Shown here in pieces: positions 34,129 through 41,903 of a stretch of 64,000 nucleotides of DNA; position 1 is the stretch's first letter; the number at the start of each line of letters is the position of its first letter. The DNA is taken from positions 124,001 through 188,000 of the forward strand of contig NZ_JBHULV010000008.1 of NCBI RefSeq assembly GCF_042684645.1, given 5' to 3'. Source of the stretch: Pseudopedobacter alpinus. Lineage in GTDB: Bacteria; Bacteroidota; Bacteroidia; Sphingobacteriales; Sphingobacteriaceae. The notes under the pieces were generated by a model, which saw only the letters and a list, made by a program, of their open reading frames with translations, made no database searches and was not told the DNA's origin. Both the position numbers and the translations under genes were made by a program.

Positions 34129-34688
34129 AAGAATGATGTTATAAGGCTACAAAAATCGTAAAATATATACACTAAAAAAAATATTAATAATAAGCTGTCC
34201 AAATTTTCGCTAATTACCTCAGTTCGATTATTAATTTATACTTAAAGTGCTACCAATCTTACATTTGAAGTTAAACCCAAAACCGCACAAGCTTTCCTGC
34301 CCTCATGCCGGGCATTGGCAGGCACTTTTTTCCGAAAAAAGTTCCCAAAAACTCTCGCCTGCGCCTGATGCTATGAATGGAAGTGCTTTTACTTTTTTTA
34401 TCTCAACCGCACCAGACAAGGGCGAATTAACGGTAATTAATGTTTGTACTTTTACTAAACGAAGGAAATTAATGCTTAATAATCAAGTTTAAGTTAATTA
34501 CATTTTAAAACATCATCGAAATCATTTTTGATTGCCTTGCTTTTTATAATTGATTTTATGGAGTATTTCTATTAAATATTACCTGTGTTTTTTCAAAACT
34601 CAAATTTTAGCACACAAACGAAAATAAAAACAACAATTATGCATTATTTTCTGATTAGCAGCGTAATTATTAGTTATTTTGTATTTAA
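34129..34688. other. Intergenic region between murQ and the S41 peptidase, with repeat copy E
   Basis: The 560 bases hold repeat copy E in the middle and AT-rich DNA on either side that must contain both divergent promoters. No gene is seen; the open frame at 34247-34492 lies on the repeat. Confidence 0.7.
34210..34500 (+). repeat. Interspersed repeat copy E
   Basis: Same orientation as copy A: GCTTTCCTGCCCTCATGCCG, CTCTCGCCTGCGCCTGATGC, CGCACCAGACAAGGGCGAAT. The outer parts carry TTCGATTATTAA near 34214 and, complemented, TTGATTATTAAG near 34485, which looks like an imperfect terminal inverted repeat. The right end matches copy D. Confidence 0.72.
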
Positions 34689-36329
34689 ATGAACTCAAAA
34701 AACAATCACTTTTTTACTTATTTTTTAATTACAATTATTGCCGTAACATTTGGGGTTATTTTAGGTGCAACTTATCAACAAAACAGGGTTAATAATTTTC
34801 AAAATGGTTTTCCTAATTTTTCTTTTAAAAACGATGAAAAACTAGATAAAATTTTAAGAGTTATAAAAAGTAACTATGTAGATTCTGTAAATACAGATTC
34901 TTTGCAAGAACTAGCTATAAACGATATTTTAAATAGTTTAGACCCTCATACCGTTTACTTACCACCAGTACAAGCAAAAATTCAAAACGAAAGTTTAGAA
35001 GGTAATTTTGATGGCATTGGGATAGAGTATTTTGTTTTAAATGATACGCTTTTTGTAACGCATGTAAGAGAAAAAGGACCGTCAGAAAAAGCGGGCTTAA
35101 ATAGGGGCGATAAAATAATTGCCGTAAACGGCGAAAGTTTAGTAGTAAAGGGGAAGCAGGCGGAGATTGTAAACAAGTTGAGAGGAAAAAGTGGAAGCAA
35201 AGTAAATGTGAGTATTTTACGTTACGGAGCAGAAAAACCACTATCAATAGATATTGTAAGAGGAAAAATTACTGTGAGCAGTATTGATGTTGCTTTTATG
35301 ATTGAACCGCAAGTTGGATTTATAAAAATTAGCAGGTTTGGTGCAAATACTGCCGAGGATTTTGCTGATGAATTGAATGCTTTACAAAAAGCGGGAATGA
35401 AAAACCTAATTCTAGATTTACGAGGAAACGGTGGTGGATATTTGAATGCGGCAACTGCCTTGGCAGATCAGTTTTTAACTGATAACCAATTAATAGTTTA
35501 TACCAAAGGATTGCATGAGCCCCGTACAGACTATAAAGCCACGGCTGATGGGATGTTTGAAAAAGGAAGCTTGGTGGTTTTAATAGACGAAGGCACCGCA
35601 TCTGCTAGTGAAATTTTAGCTGGAGCTATACAAGATTTAGATAGAGGTTTAGTTATTGGGAGGCGTTCTTTTGGTAAAGGTTTAGTACAAGAGCAGTTTG
35701 GTTTTGGAGATGGTTCTGCCATGAACTTAACCATTGCAAGGTATTATACCCCAAGCGGTAGGTCTATCCAAAAATCTTACAGTAAAGGAAAAGAAGCTTA
35801 TAAAGAAGAAATTAACCGAAGGTTTGAACACGGAGATTACACTTCTTTAGACAGCGCTTTAAATGATAGTGCTTTTGTTAATCAAAAAAATAACAAACAA
35901 ATTTTTAAAACCGCAAAAGGAAGGGTCGTTTACGGAGGCGGTGGTATAATGCCGGATATTTTTATTTCTTTAGATACTTCAAAATATAGTCCTATGTATC
36001 AGAAAATAATGACGATGGGTTTAATTCAAGAATTTGTTTATGGTAAAATGACTACAAGTGTAAAAATTAATAAATTCAAGAGCTTAAAAGATTTTAGAGA
36101 TAATTTTAAATTTAGTGCAGAAGATTATCAAGCCTTTTTAAATTATTGCAACAATAAAAAATTGGTTATTAATTTAAAAGATGCAACAACATCAAAATCT
36201 TTAATTGCAAGTCAAATTAAAGCCATGTTAGCAAGATATTATTACGGAGAAACTGGTTTTTATAGTGTTTACTCAATTAATGATGACTTCGTAAATACGG
36301 CCTTAAATAAAATAAAGAAAGCAGCTTAA
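34689..36329 (+). CDS. S41 family carboxyl-terminal processing peptidase (CtpA-like)
   Basis: A 546-residue periplasmic serine protease anchored by one N-terminal helix (YFLITIIAVTFGVILGATY). Then come SLDPHTVYLPPVQ, a PDZ domain (GIGIEYFVLNDTLFVTHVRE, PSEKAGLNRGDKIIAVNG), and the S41 catalytic core with LILDLRGNGGG, IDEGTASASEILAGAIQD (Ser305/Ser307 region) and GRRSFGKGLVQ (catalytic Lys). A C-terminal region of about 150 residues follows, as in other Bacteroidetes Ctp proteins. The last codons and stop form the left arm of the terminator. Confidence 0.92.
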   Translation: MNSKNNHFFTYFLITIIAVTFGVILGATYQQNRVNNFQNGFPNFSFKNDEKLDKILRVIKSNYVDSVNTDSLQELAINDILNSLDPHTVYLPPVQAKIQNESLEGNFDGIGIEYFVLNDTLFVTHVREKGPSEKAGLNRGDKIIAVNGESLVVKGKQAEIVNKLRGKSGSKVNVSILRYGAEKPLSIDIVRGKITVSSIDVAFMIEPQVGFIKISRFGANTAEDFADELNALQKAGMKNLILDLRGNGGGYLNAATALADQFLTDNQLIVYTKGLHEPRTDYKATADGMFEKGSLVVLIDEGTASASEILAGAIQDLDRGLVIGRRSFGKGLVQEQFGFGDGSAMNLTIARYYTPSGRSIQKSYSKGKEAYKEEINRRFEHGDYTSLDSALNDSAFVNQKNNKQIFKTAKGRVVYGGGGIMPDIFISLDTSKYSPMYQKIMTMGLIQEFVYGKMTTSVKINKFKSLKDFRDNFKFSAEDYQAFLNYCNNKKLVINLKDATTSKSLIASQIKAMLARYYYGETGFYSVYSINDDFVNTALNKIKKAA

Positions 36330-36342
36330 GCTGCTTTCTTAT
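36313..36342. terminator. Bidirectional terminator containing the S41 stop codon at its apex
   Basis: AAGAAAGCAGCTTAAGCTGCTTTCTT is continuous (36315-36340); the stop codon TAA at 36327-36329 is at the centre, so the last codons form one arm. The palindrome also serves the small lipoprotein gene on the other strand. Confidence 0.85.
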
Positions 36343-36365
36343 TAAAAAATGTTGTGTGTTTTTAA

Positions 36366-36554
36366 CTAATTAGCTAAACTATCAACTACTACACTATCAG
36401 TTAATGTAGTATCTGCTTCTAAAGCAGCATTCAATAAAGAATCTGCAGAAGTTTGGTTTAAAGAATCAATTTCTTGTTCTGATTTTTTGTCACTATTACA
36501 AGCTGTAAAAGCTAAAGCCACAGCTAGTACAAAAATGGTTGTAAATTTTTTCAT
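36366..36554 (-). CDS. Small lipoprotein, acidic Ser/Asp/Thr-rich
   Basis: A 62-residue precursor from the ATG at 36554. Seen: a lipoprotein signal (FVLAVALAFTACNSDKK, Cys19) and a short acidic tail (SLLNAALEADTTLTDS, VVVDSLAN). The longer frame to 36596 adds no signal-like sequence. No family recognised. Tiny lipoproteins with this composition are common in Bacteroidetes. Confidence 0.72.
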   Translation of the reverse strand: MKKFTTIFVLAVALAFTACNSDKKSEQEIDSLNQTSADSLLNAALEADTTLTDSVVVDSLAN

Positions 36555-36706
36555 GTTGATTTGTTTTATGGTTATTAATGTTAAGTCAGCAGTCAAAAGT
36601 CAGCTGTCCGTTGTTTGGGGGCATACTTATAATTGCCTTCAATTAATTTTTTTAAGTCCGAAGTTTAAGTTCGATAGTCAGCAATTTGACAGCAAACTTT
36701 AAACTT

Positions 36707-36850
36707 CGGACTTACTTTTATAATCCTCATTTCAGGTTATCGCTCTCCACTTCGGACAACGGACTCCTAAACCTCGGACTTACTTTTATAATCCTCATTT
36801 CAGGTTGTCGCTCTCCACTTCGGACAACGGACTCCTAAACCTCGGACTTA
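36707..36850. repeat. 68-bp tandem repeat
   Basis: Two full copies and the start of a third of a unit opening CGGACTTACTTTTATAATCC, with period 68 (36707, 36775, 36843). It fills most of the gap before the der stop codon. A related CCGAAGTTTAAG palindrome pair lies just upstream (36657-36706). Confidence 0.85.
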
Positions 36851-38149
36851 CTTCTGTCTAAAGAAAATCTGAATTGGCACTCCTTCAAAATCAAAATGCT
36901 CTCTTAATTTATTCTCAATAAACCTTTTGTAAGGTTCTTTAATGTATTGAGGTAAATTACAGAAGAAAGCAAACATTGGCGATGTAGCATTAATTTGCGT
37001 AATGTATTTAATTTTAATGTGCTTTCCTTTCATTGCCGGTGGAGGTGTTTTCTCAATAATTGGCAACAAAATATCATTTAATTTAGAAGTAGGTACTTTT
37101 TTGATTTTATTTACATAAACCTTAGCAGCTGCTTCAATTGTTTTAAAAATTCTTTGTTTCTCTGTAACCGATGTAAAAATGATTGGAATATCAGTAAAAG
37201 GAGCTAATTTTTCTTTAATCTTATCGGTAAATTCAAGAATGGTTTTGTGGTCTTTTTCTACCAAATCCCATTTATTTACAACAATAACAACCCCTTTTTT
37301 ATTCTTTTCTGCTAAATGAAAAATATTTACATCCTGAGATTCGATATTATCTAGCGCATCAATCATTAAAATAACAACATCAGCTTCTTCTAAAGCTTTA
37401 ATGGTACGCATAACACTGTAAAACTCAATGTTTTCATGCACTTTGGTTTTCTTTCTTAAACCCGCAGTATCAATCAGCATAAACTCATGCCCAAATTGGT
37501 TGTAGTGGATATGAATAGAGTCTCTTGTTGTACCAGCAATTTCAGTCACAATATTTCTATCGTTACCAATCAAAGCATTAATCATTGAAGATTTACCCAC
37601 ATTTGGGCGACCAACAATTGCATAAACTGGCAATTTATTCTCTTCTTCAGGAACCTCATCAAAATGGGTAATTACCGCATCTAACAATTCTCCAGTTCCA
37701 GAACCACTCATAGAAGAAAGGCAATAAATCTCGCCTAAACCTAAACTGTAAAATTCTGTAGCGTCTGATTGTAATTGGTGGTTATCCACTTTATTTACAG
37801 CAACATAAACTGGTTTAGTGCTTTTTCTTAAAATTTGGGCAATATCTGCATCCAAATCTGTAATTCCTGTAGTTACATCAACCATAAAAAGAACCACATT
37901 GGCCTCTTCAATAGCAATATGCACCTGCTCTCTTATTGCTTTTTCAAACACATCTTCAGAGTTGGCTACATAACCACCAGTGTCAATAACAGTAAAACTT
38001 TTATGGGTCCATTCGGCAATGCCGTAATGTCTGTCGCGGGTTACACCGCTTTGGTCATCTACAATTGCCTTTCTAGTTTCTGTTAAACGGTTGTAAAGTG
38101 TAGATTTTCCTACGTTCGGTCTCCCGACGATCGCTAATATATTACTCAT
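36848..38149 (-). CDS. der: Ribosome biogenesis GTPase Der (EngA)
   Basis: A 433-residue double GTPase needed for 50S subunit maturation. Seen: two G domains with P-loops GRPNVGKST (7-15) and GRPNVGKSS (near 184), DTGG and DTAG G3 motifs, NKVD and NKWD G4 motifs, and a C-terminal KH-like domain (PPPAMKGKHIKIKYITQINA, then FEGVPIQIFFRQK). The last bases overlap the third partial copy of the 68-bp repeat. Era is the next GTPase gene upstream. Confidence 0.97.
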   Translation of the reverse strand: MSNILAIVGRPNVGKSTLYNRLTETRKAIVDDQSGVTRDRHYGIAEWTHKSFTVIDTGGYVANSEDVFEKAIREQVHIAIEEANVVLFMVDVTTGITDLDADIAQILRKSTKPVYVAVNKVDNHQLQSDATEFYSLGLGEIYCLSSMSGSGTGELLDAVITHFDEVPEEENKLPVYAIVGRPNVGKSSMINALIGNDRNIVTEIAGTTRDSIHIHYNQFGHEFMLIDTAGLRKKTKVHENIEFYSVMRTIKALEEADVVILMIDALDNIESQDVNIFHLAEKNKKGVVIVVNKWDLVEKDHKTILEFTDKIKEKLAPFTDIPIIFTSVTEKQRIFKTIEAAAKVYVNKIKKVPTSKLNDILLPIIEKTPPPAMKGKHIKIKYITQINATSPMFAFFCNLPQYIKEPYKRFIENKLREHFDFEGVPIQIFFRQK

Positions 38150-38518
38150 AATGTGGGGTTTCCCGGTCTTATCTTACCGGCATAATTTTTTTGCAAAGTT
38201 AGTTAAAATTCTGAGATTTTTATTTAGGGCATTTCCCTTCCCATTTTACAAACCCATTGCTGGGGTCAGGCTATCCATTCATACTGCTCTAAGCATTATC
38301 CACGGGCCGGTATCCATTTCTATCCTTAATGCTTGGTGAGACTGAAGTCAGGTCTCGGAAGACGGCAGAGTTTTGTTTGTTAACTTTTAAGACTCAGATG
38401 TCCGTGGTGGCAGTCAGATGTATCTATAAACTGGAAAATAGTCAAATGTCCGCAGGAGGTCTGCGTCGCTCGCTCGACTTCTATCAGCGGAATCGGGCAC
38501 CCATCCTCCGACTCAAAT
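38150..38518. other. Intergenic region between der and era
   Basis: No gene seen. Short frames in both directions lack start context and family likeness. Base composition is more GC-rich than the surroundings near 38240-38350 and 38450-38500, and the sequence CTATCCATTCATACTGC then CACGGGCCGGTATCC looks like a diverged interspersed repeat, but no second copy is in the window. Confidence 0.4.
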
Positions 38519-39397
38519 TTATTCCGAATATCCAAAGCTCTTTAAATAATTCTCACGGTTTCTCCAATCAGGAATCACTTTCACAAACATTTCTAAAAAC
38601 ACTTTTTTCTTTAAAAATTCTTCCATGTCTTGGCGAGCGTAAGTACCAACTTTTTTAAGCATTGAACCTGCTGCACCAATTAAAATGTTTTTTTGCGAAT
38701 CTCGCTCAACTACAATCTCTGCACTTATTTTTATAATGTCTTTAGATTCTTTAAAAGAAGTAATCAATACTTCGGTACTGTAAGGAATCTCTTTCTTATA
38801 GAATTTAAAAATCTTTTCCCTAATCATCTCCGATACAAAAAAACGTTCAGACCTGTCCGTTAATTCATCTTTTTCGTAATAAGCAGGGTGTTCTGGTAGG
38901 TTTTCTAATATAAAGCTCATGATTGGCTCTGTGTTGTAGGCATGCAATGCAGAGCAACCAACAATCCCCTCAGGATTTAACTTTTCTTTCCAATAATTTA
39001 TTTTCTCATCAATCAATTCGTTTTTAGACTCATCAATTTTATTAATTACTACTAAAACCTTAGCTGTACTTTTCTTTAATTTTTCTAAAACATCTTCTTC
39101 GTCTTGCTTCTCATTAATATCAGTTACAAAAACTAAAATGTCGGCATCCACTAAAGCATCATCCACAAAATGCATCATATTTTCCTGCAATTTGTAGTTG
39201 GGTTTAATAATTCCTGGTGTATCAGAAAAAACTATTTGATAATCATCATGGTTTACTATACCTAAAATACGGTGCCTAGTAGTTTGAGCTTTTGGCGTAA
39301 TAATAGCCATACGCTCGCCTACAAGCTGATTCATAAGGGTAGATTTACCCGCGTTTGGCTTACCAATAATGCTAACAAAACCTGCTTTATGTGTCAT
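38519..39397 (-). CDS. era: GTPase Era
   Basis: A 292-residue GTPase that binds 16S rRNA during 30S assembly. The ATG at 39397 was chosen; the upstream extension has no family likeness and would cover the promoter region of the tRNA cluster. Seen: P-loop GKPNAGKST (12-20), effector TTRHRI, DTPG, NKID, and a C-terminal KH domain (VERDSQKNILIGAAGSMLKK, GTYARQDMEEFLKKKVFLEM). Divergent from the tRNA cluster. Confidence 0.96.
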   Translation of the reverse strand: MTHKAGFVSIIGKPNAGKSTLMNQLVGERMAIITPKAQTTRHRILGIVNHDDYQIVFSDTPGIIKPNYKLQENMMHFVDDALVDADILVFVTDINEKQDEEDVLEKLKKSTAKVLVVINKIDESKNELIDEKINYWKEKLNPEGIVGCSALHAYNTEPIMSFILENLPEHPAYYEKDELTDRSERFFVSEMIREKIFKFYKKEIPYSTEVLITSFKESKDIIKISAEIVVERDSQKNILIGAAGSMLKKVGTYARQDMEEFLKKKVFLEMFVKVIPDWRNRENYLKSFGYSE

Positions 39398-39417
39398 GTA
39401 AATTATTTTAAAAAAGA

Positions 39418-39449
39418 TTTGGAGTACAAAGAAACGAATTATATCTTTG
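39418..39449 (+). promoter_or_regulatory. Promoter of the tRNA cluster
   Basis: TTTG (39418-39421), a 20-base spacer and TATCTTTG (39442-39449) match the Bacteroidetes promoter consensus exactly. The predicted start of transcription is about 90 bases before the first tRNA. No equal match lies before the second tRNA-fMet, so the cluster is probably one transcript. Confidence 0.7.
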
Positions 39450-39542
39450 CAGACCAATTAAGAATGAGTATTTGTTCTTAAGAAGATAAGAAATAGAAAG
39501 TGTTTCTTATAAAAATTTGAAATATTAAAAGTTAAAATATAG

Positions 39543-39615
<73 letters not shown>

Positions 39616-39616
39616 C

Positions 39617-39814
39617 CTAAGAGAGGTTAAAGGAAAGCAGCGATAGAGTTTAAACACTCATCAGGCTCATATCCGCCAGCAGGCGGACATAGGTTCGAGT
39701 CCTGTCCCCGCTACCAGAGAGAGGTTAAAGGAAAGCAGCGATAGAGTTTAAATGCTCATCGGGCTCATATCCGCCAGCAGGCGGACATAAGTTCGAGTCC
39801 TGTCCCCGCTACCA
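39617..39814 (+). repeat. tRNA-derived 98-bp repeat units 1 and 2
   Basis: Each unit ends with the 3' part of tRNA-fMet (T arm, acceptor 3' strand and encoded CCA: GTTCGAGTCCTGTCCCCGCT, ACCA). Each also keeps CGGGCTCAT or CAGGCTCAT of the anticodon arm. The 3' half of the anticodon stem is replaced by the palindrome TCCGCCAGCAGGCGGA, and the 5' half of the tRNA by an unrelated stretch AGAGGTTAAAGGAAAGCAGC. Unit 2 has AAGTTCGAG in the T arm. They cannot form an acceptor stem, so they are not functional tRNAs. Confidence 0.85.
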
Positions 39815-39870
39815 AAGAAAGCTAAAGGCTTTAAGCTAAACGCTAGAAGCTAGGCAAGTTTTCATTTAAT

Positions 39871-39942
39871 GGCCCGTTCGTCTAGGGGTTAGGACGTTAG
39901 ATTTTCATTCTAGAAACAGGGGTTCGATTCCCCTACGGGCTA
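39871..39942 (+). tRNA. tRNA-Glu (TTC), copy 1
   Basis: A 72-base cloverleaf with acceptor GGCCCGT/ACGGGCT, anticodon arm TTAGA-TTTTCAT-TCTAG giving TTC, and T arm CAGGGG-TTCGATT-CCCCT. Identical to copy 2. A palindrome AAAACCTATAGGTTTT follows at 39949-39964. Confidence 0.95.
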
Positions 39943-40018
39943 CAAATTAAAACCTATAGGTTTTAAAAAATAATACCAATACAGAAAGAAAGTTTCTGTA
40001 AGAAGATTAAAAATACAG

Positions 40019-40091
<73 letters not shown>

Positions 40092-40094
40092 CCA

Positions 40095-40486
40095 AAGAGA
40101 GGTTAAAGGAAAGCAGCGATAGAGTTTAAATACTCATCGGGCTCATATCCGCCAGCAGGCGGACATAAGTTCGAGTCCTGTCCCCGCTACCAAAGAGAGG
40201 TTAAAGGAAAGCAGCGATAGAGTTTAAATACTCATCGGGCTCATATCCGCCAGCAGGCGGACATAGGTTCGAGTCCTGTCCCCGCTACCAAAGAGAGGTT
40301 AAAGGAAAGCAGCGATAGAGTTTAAATACTCATCGGGCTCATATCCGCCAGCAGGCGGACATAGGTTCGAGTCCTGTTCCCGCTACCAAAGAGAGGTTAA
40401 AGGAAAGCAGCGATAGAGTTTAAATACTCATCGGGCTCATATCCGCCAGCAGGCGGACATAGGTTCGAGTCCTGTCCCCGCTACCA
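40095..40486 (+). repeat. tRNA-derived 98-bp repeat units 3 to 6
   Basis: Four head-to-tail units with exact period 98 (40095, 40193, 40291, 40389), each ending in encoded ACCA. Differences are few: unit 3 has AAGTTCGAG and unit 5 CCTGTTCCC in place of the standard T-arm and acceptor bases. A possible D-arm-like hairpin GAGT-TTAAAT-ACTC is kept in every unit. Confidence 0.88.
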
Positions 40487-40516
40487 AAAGGAGTTTGAAA
40501 GACAACTCTTTTTTAT

Positions 40517-40588
40517 GGCCCGTTCGTCTAGGGGTTAGGACGTTAGATTTTCATTCTAGAAACAGGGGTTCGATTCCCCTACGGGCTA
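40517..40588 (+). tRNA. tRNA-Glu (TTC), copy 2, att site of an integrated element
   Basis: Identical to copy 1. The last 23 bases (from GGTTCGATTCCCC to GGGCTAC, 40567-40589) recur at 48497-48519, so this tRNA is the integration target whose 3' end was restored by the incoming element. Confidence 0.96.
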
Positions 40589-40589
40589 C
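40567..40589 (+). other. Left attachment site (attL core)
   Basis: 23 bases, GGTTCGATTCCCC through GGGCTAC, in the 3' end of tRNA-Glu copy 2. Exact match to 48497-48519. Confidence 0.85.
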
Positions 40590-40612
40590 TTATAACAATA
40601 ACAAAAAAGCTT

Positions 40613-40650
40613 AAAAGCCTGCAAATCAAATGATTGCAGGCTTTTTTGTT
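40613..40650 (+). terminator. Terminator at the island's left end, after tRNA-Glu
   Basis: Stem AAGCCTGCAA / TTGCAGGCTT with a T-rich tail. It resembles the older terminator now at 48531-48566 (AACCTGCAAA), so the island's end supplies a substitute terminator to the tRNA transcript. Confidence 0.85.
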
Positions 40651-40691
40651 TTACTTAAATGCCTAAATTATTCATATTTTCACACTATTCT

Positions 40692-40736
40692 AGTGAGTAA
40701 TTGGTGAGTACTTAGGATTACTTAAAAGGTACTCAC
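40692..40736. repeat. Left arm-type repeats of the island
   Basis: AGTGAGTAATTGGTGAGTAC followed by TT gives two direct words; AAGGTACTCACC at 40726-40737 is a third word in inverse orientation. The same double word is at 48429-48450. Confidence 0.7.
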
Positions 40737-40786
40737 CAGAAGTAGCGTAACTAATTGATTTATAATTAGTTTAATCACTAAACATC

Positions 40787-40817
40787 TTGATTAAAAATAG
40801 TTGCAAATGTAGATTTG
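40787..40817 (+). promoter_or_regulatory. Promoter of the integrase remnant
   Basis: TTG at 40787-40789, a 20-base spacer and TAGATTTG at 40810-40817 fit the Bacteroidetes consensus, 22 bases before the start codon. Confidence 0.6.
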
Positions 40818-40839
40818 TTAACCTTTAAATCATGTTATT

Positions 40840-41014
40840 ATGCTAACTAATTTTCAAGTGCTTTTTTACCTTAAAAAGCCTAAGCATTATTTATCTGGTC
40901 CAATGCCTATTTATTTACGAATCAGCGTGGACGGTAAGCGCTCAGAAATCTCTATTGGGCGCTCTTGTCTACCTTCAAGCTGGAATCCTCATGCTGGAAG
41001 ATCGAAGGGTAATA
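40840..41014 (+). pseudogene. Tyrosine-type integrase, N-terminal fragment cut by the IS21 element
   Basis: Reads MLTNFQVLFYLKKPKHYLSG, then PMPIYLRISVDGKRSEISIG and RSCLPSSWNPHAGRSKGN, the arm-DNA-binding domain of Bacteroidetes phage/transposon integrases. The element at 41015 ends it after about 58 residues. None of the core-binding or catalytic domain (R-H-R-Y) is found beyond the insertion, so a deletion must have accompanied or followed it. It was probably the enzyme that placed this island. Confidence 0.8.
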
Positions 41015-41122
41015 TGTATATTTCGGAGAAACTGACCATGTGATTCCGTGGCAAACTGACCACCTAATTTGCTGGCGAACGAACGATTCAAATGCTATAG
41101 CTGCGTTAATAAAAGTAGTGAT

Positions 41123-41884
41123 TTAAAAGTATTTTTTATTTGAGCTATTTTCTATTGCTGAAGCCCTTTTCTTTCGCATCGATTCTCCCTGGAGTTCCAT
41201 ACGGTGTGCGTCATGAACAATCCTGTCCAATATAGCGTCTGCAATAGTTTTTTCGCGAATTACCTCATGCCATTTACTTAACGGTAGCTGAGAGGTAATG
41301 ATCAATGAAGTCTTGGCATGTCTGTCCTCTATAATCTCCATCAATGCCGCCCTACTTTGTGCATCGAAAGGTTGTATGCCAAAGTCATCAAGTATCAGTA
41401 ATTGCTGTTTTTCAATCTTTGCAATCTCTTTGATGTAAGAACCATCAGCCTTTGCCATTTTCAATCTGGCAAAAAGCTTTGGTGTACTGGCATACAGTAC
41501 CCTGTAGCCCAACATGCATGCCTGATACCCGATTGCCGAAGCAAGGTAACTTTTTCCAATCCCCGTACTTCCGGTAATGAGCAGATTCTCAAATCGGTCA
41601 ATAAAAGTGCAGTCGGCCAGCCTCATGACCTGATTTCTGTCAATACTTCGTTCTACATGGTAATGGAGTTCCTCTATCGAAGCTTTATAACGGAATCTGG
41701 CGTACAGAATCTGTCGTTCGATGCGTCTGTTCTGGCGGTAGTCCCATTCGGAATCGATAAGGTGCGCCAATAGTTCGTCTGAGGTATATTGGTCGGTCTG
41801 CCCGGTTTCTATACTGCTCTTAAAGGCATGGAACATGCCATAGAACTTTAGTTTTCTCAATTTGTCGAGTGTGTTCGTGTTCAT
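41123..41884 (-). CDS. istB: IS21 helper ATPase IstB
   Basis: A 253-residue AAA+ ATPase that assists the transposase in target choice. Seen: P-loop ITGSTGIGKSYLASAIG, Walker B QQLLILDDFGIQPF, sensor TSLIITSQLPLSKWH, and the C-terminal VHDAHRMELQGESMRKK typical of IstB. It follows istA by 19 bases. The frame is intact. Confidence 0.95.
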   Translation of the reverse strand: MNTNTLDKLRKLKFYGMFHAFKSSIETGQTDQYTSDELLAHLIDSEWDYRQNRRIERQILYARFRYKASIEELHYHVERSIDRNQVMRLADCTFIDRFENLLITGSTGIGKSYLASAIGYQACMLGYRVLYASTPKLFARLKMAKADGSYIKEIAKIEKQQLLILDDFGIQPFDAQSRAALMEIIEDRHAKTSLIITSQLPLSKWHEVIREKTIADAILDRIVHDAHRMELQGESMRKKRASAIENSSNKKYF

Positions 41885-41903
41885 TTTTTATCTATTTTAA
41901 GGG

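Noticed and set aside
38151..38658. Open frames between der and era
   Set aside because: No start context, no family likeness, and one overlaps the end of era antisense.
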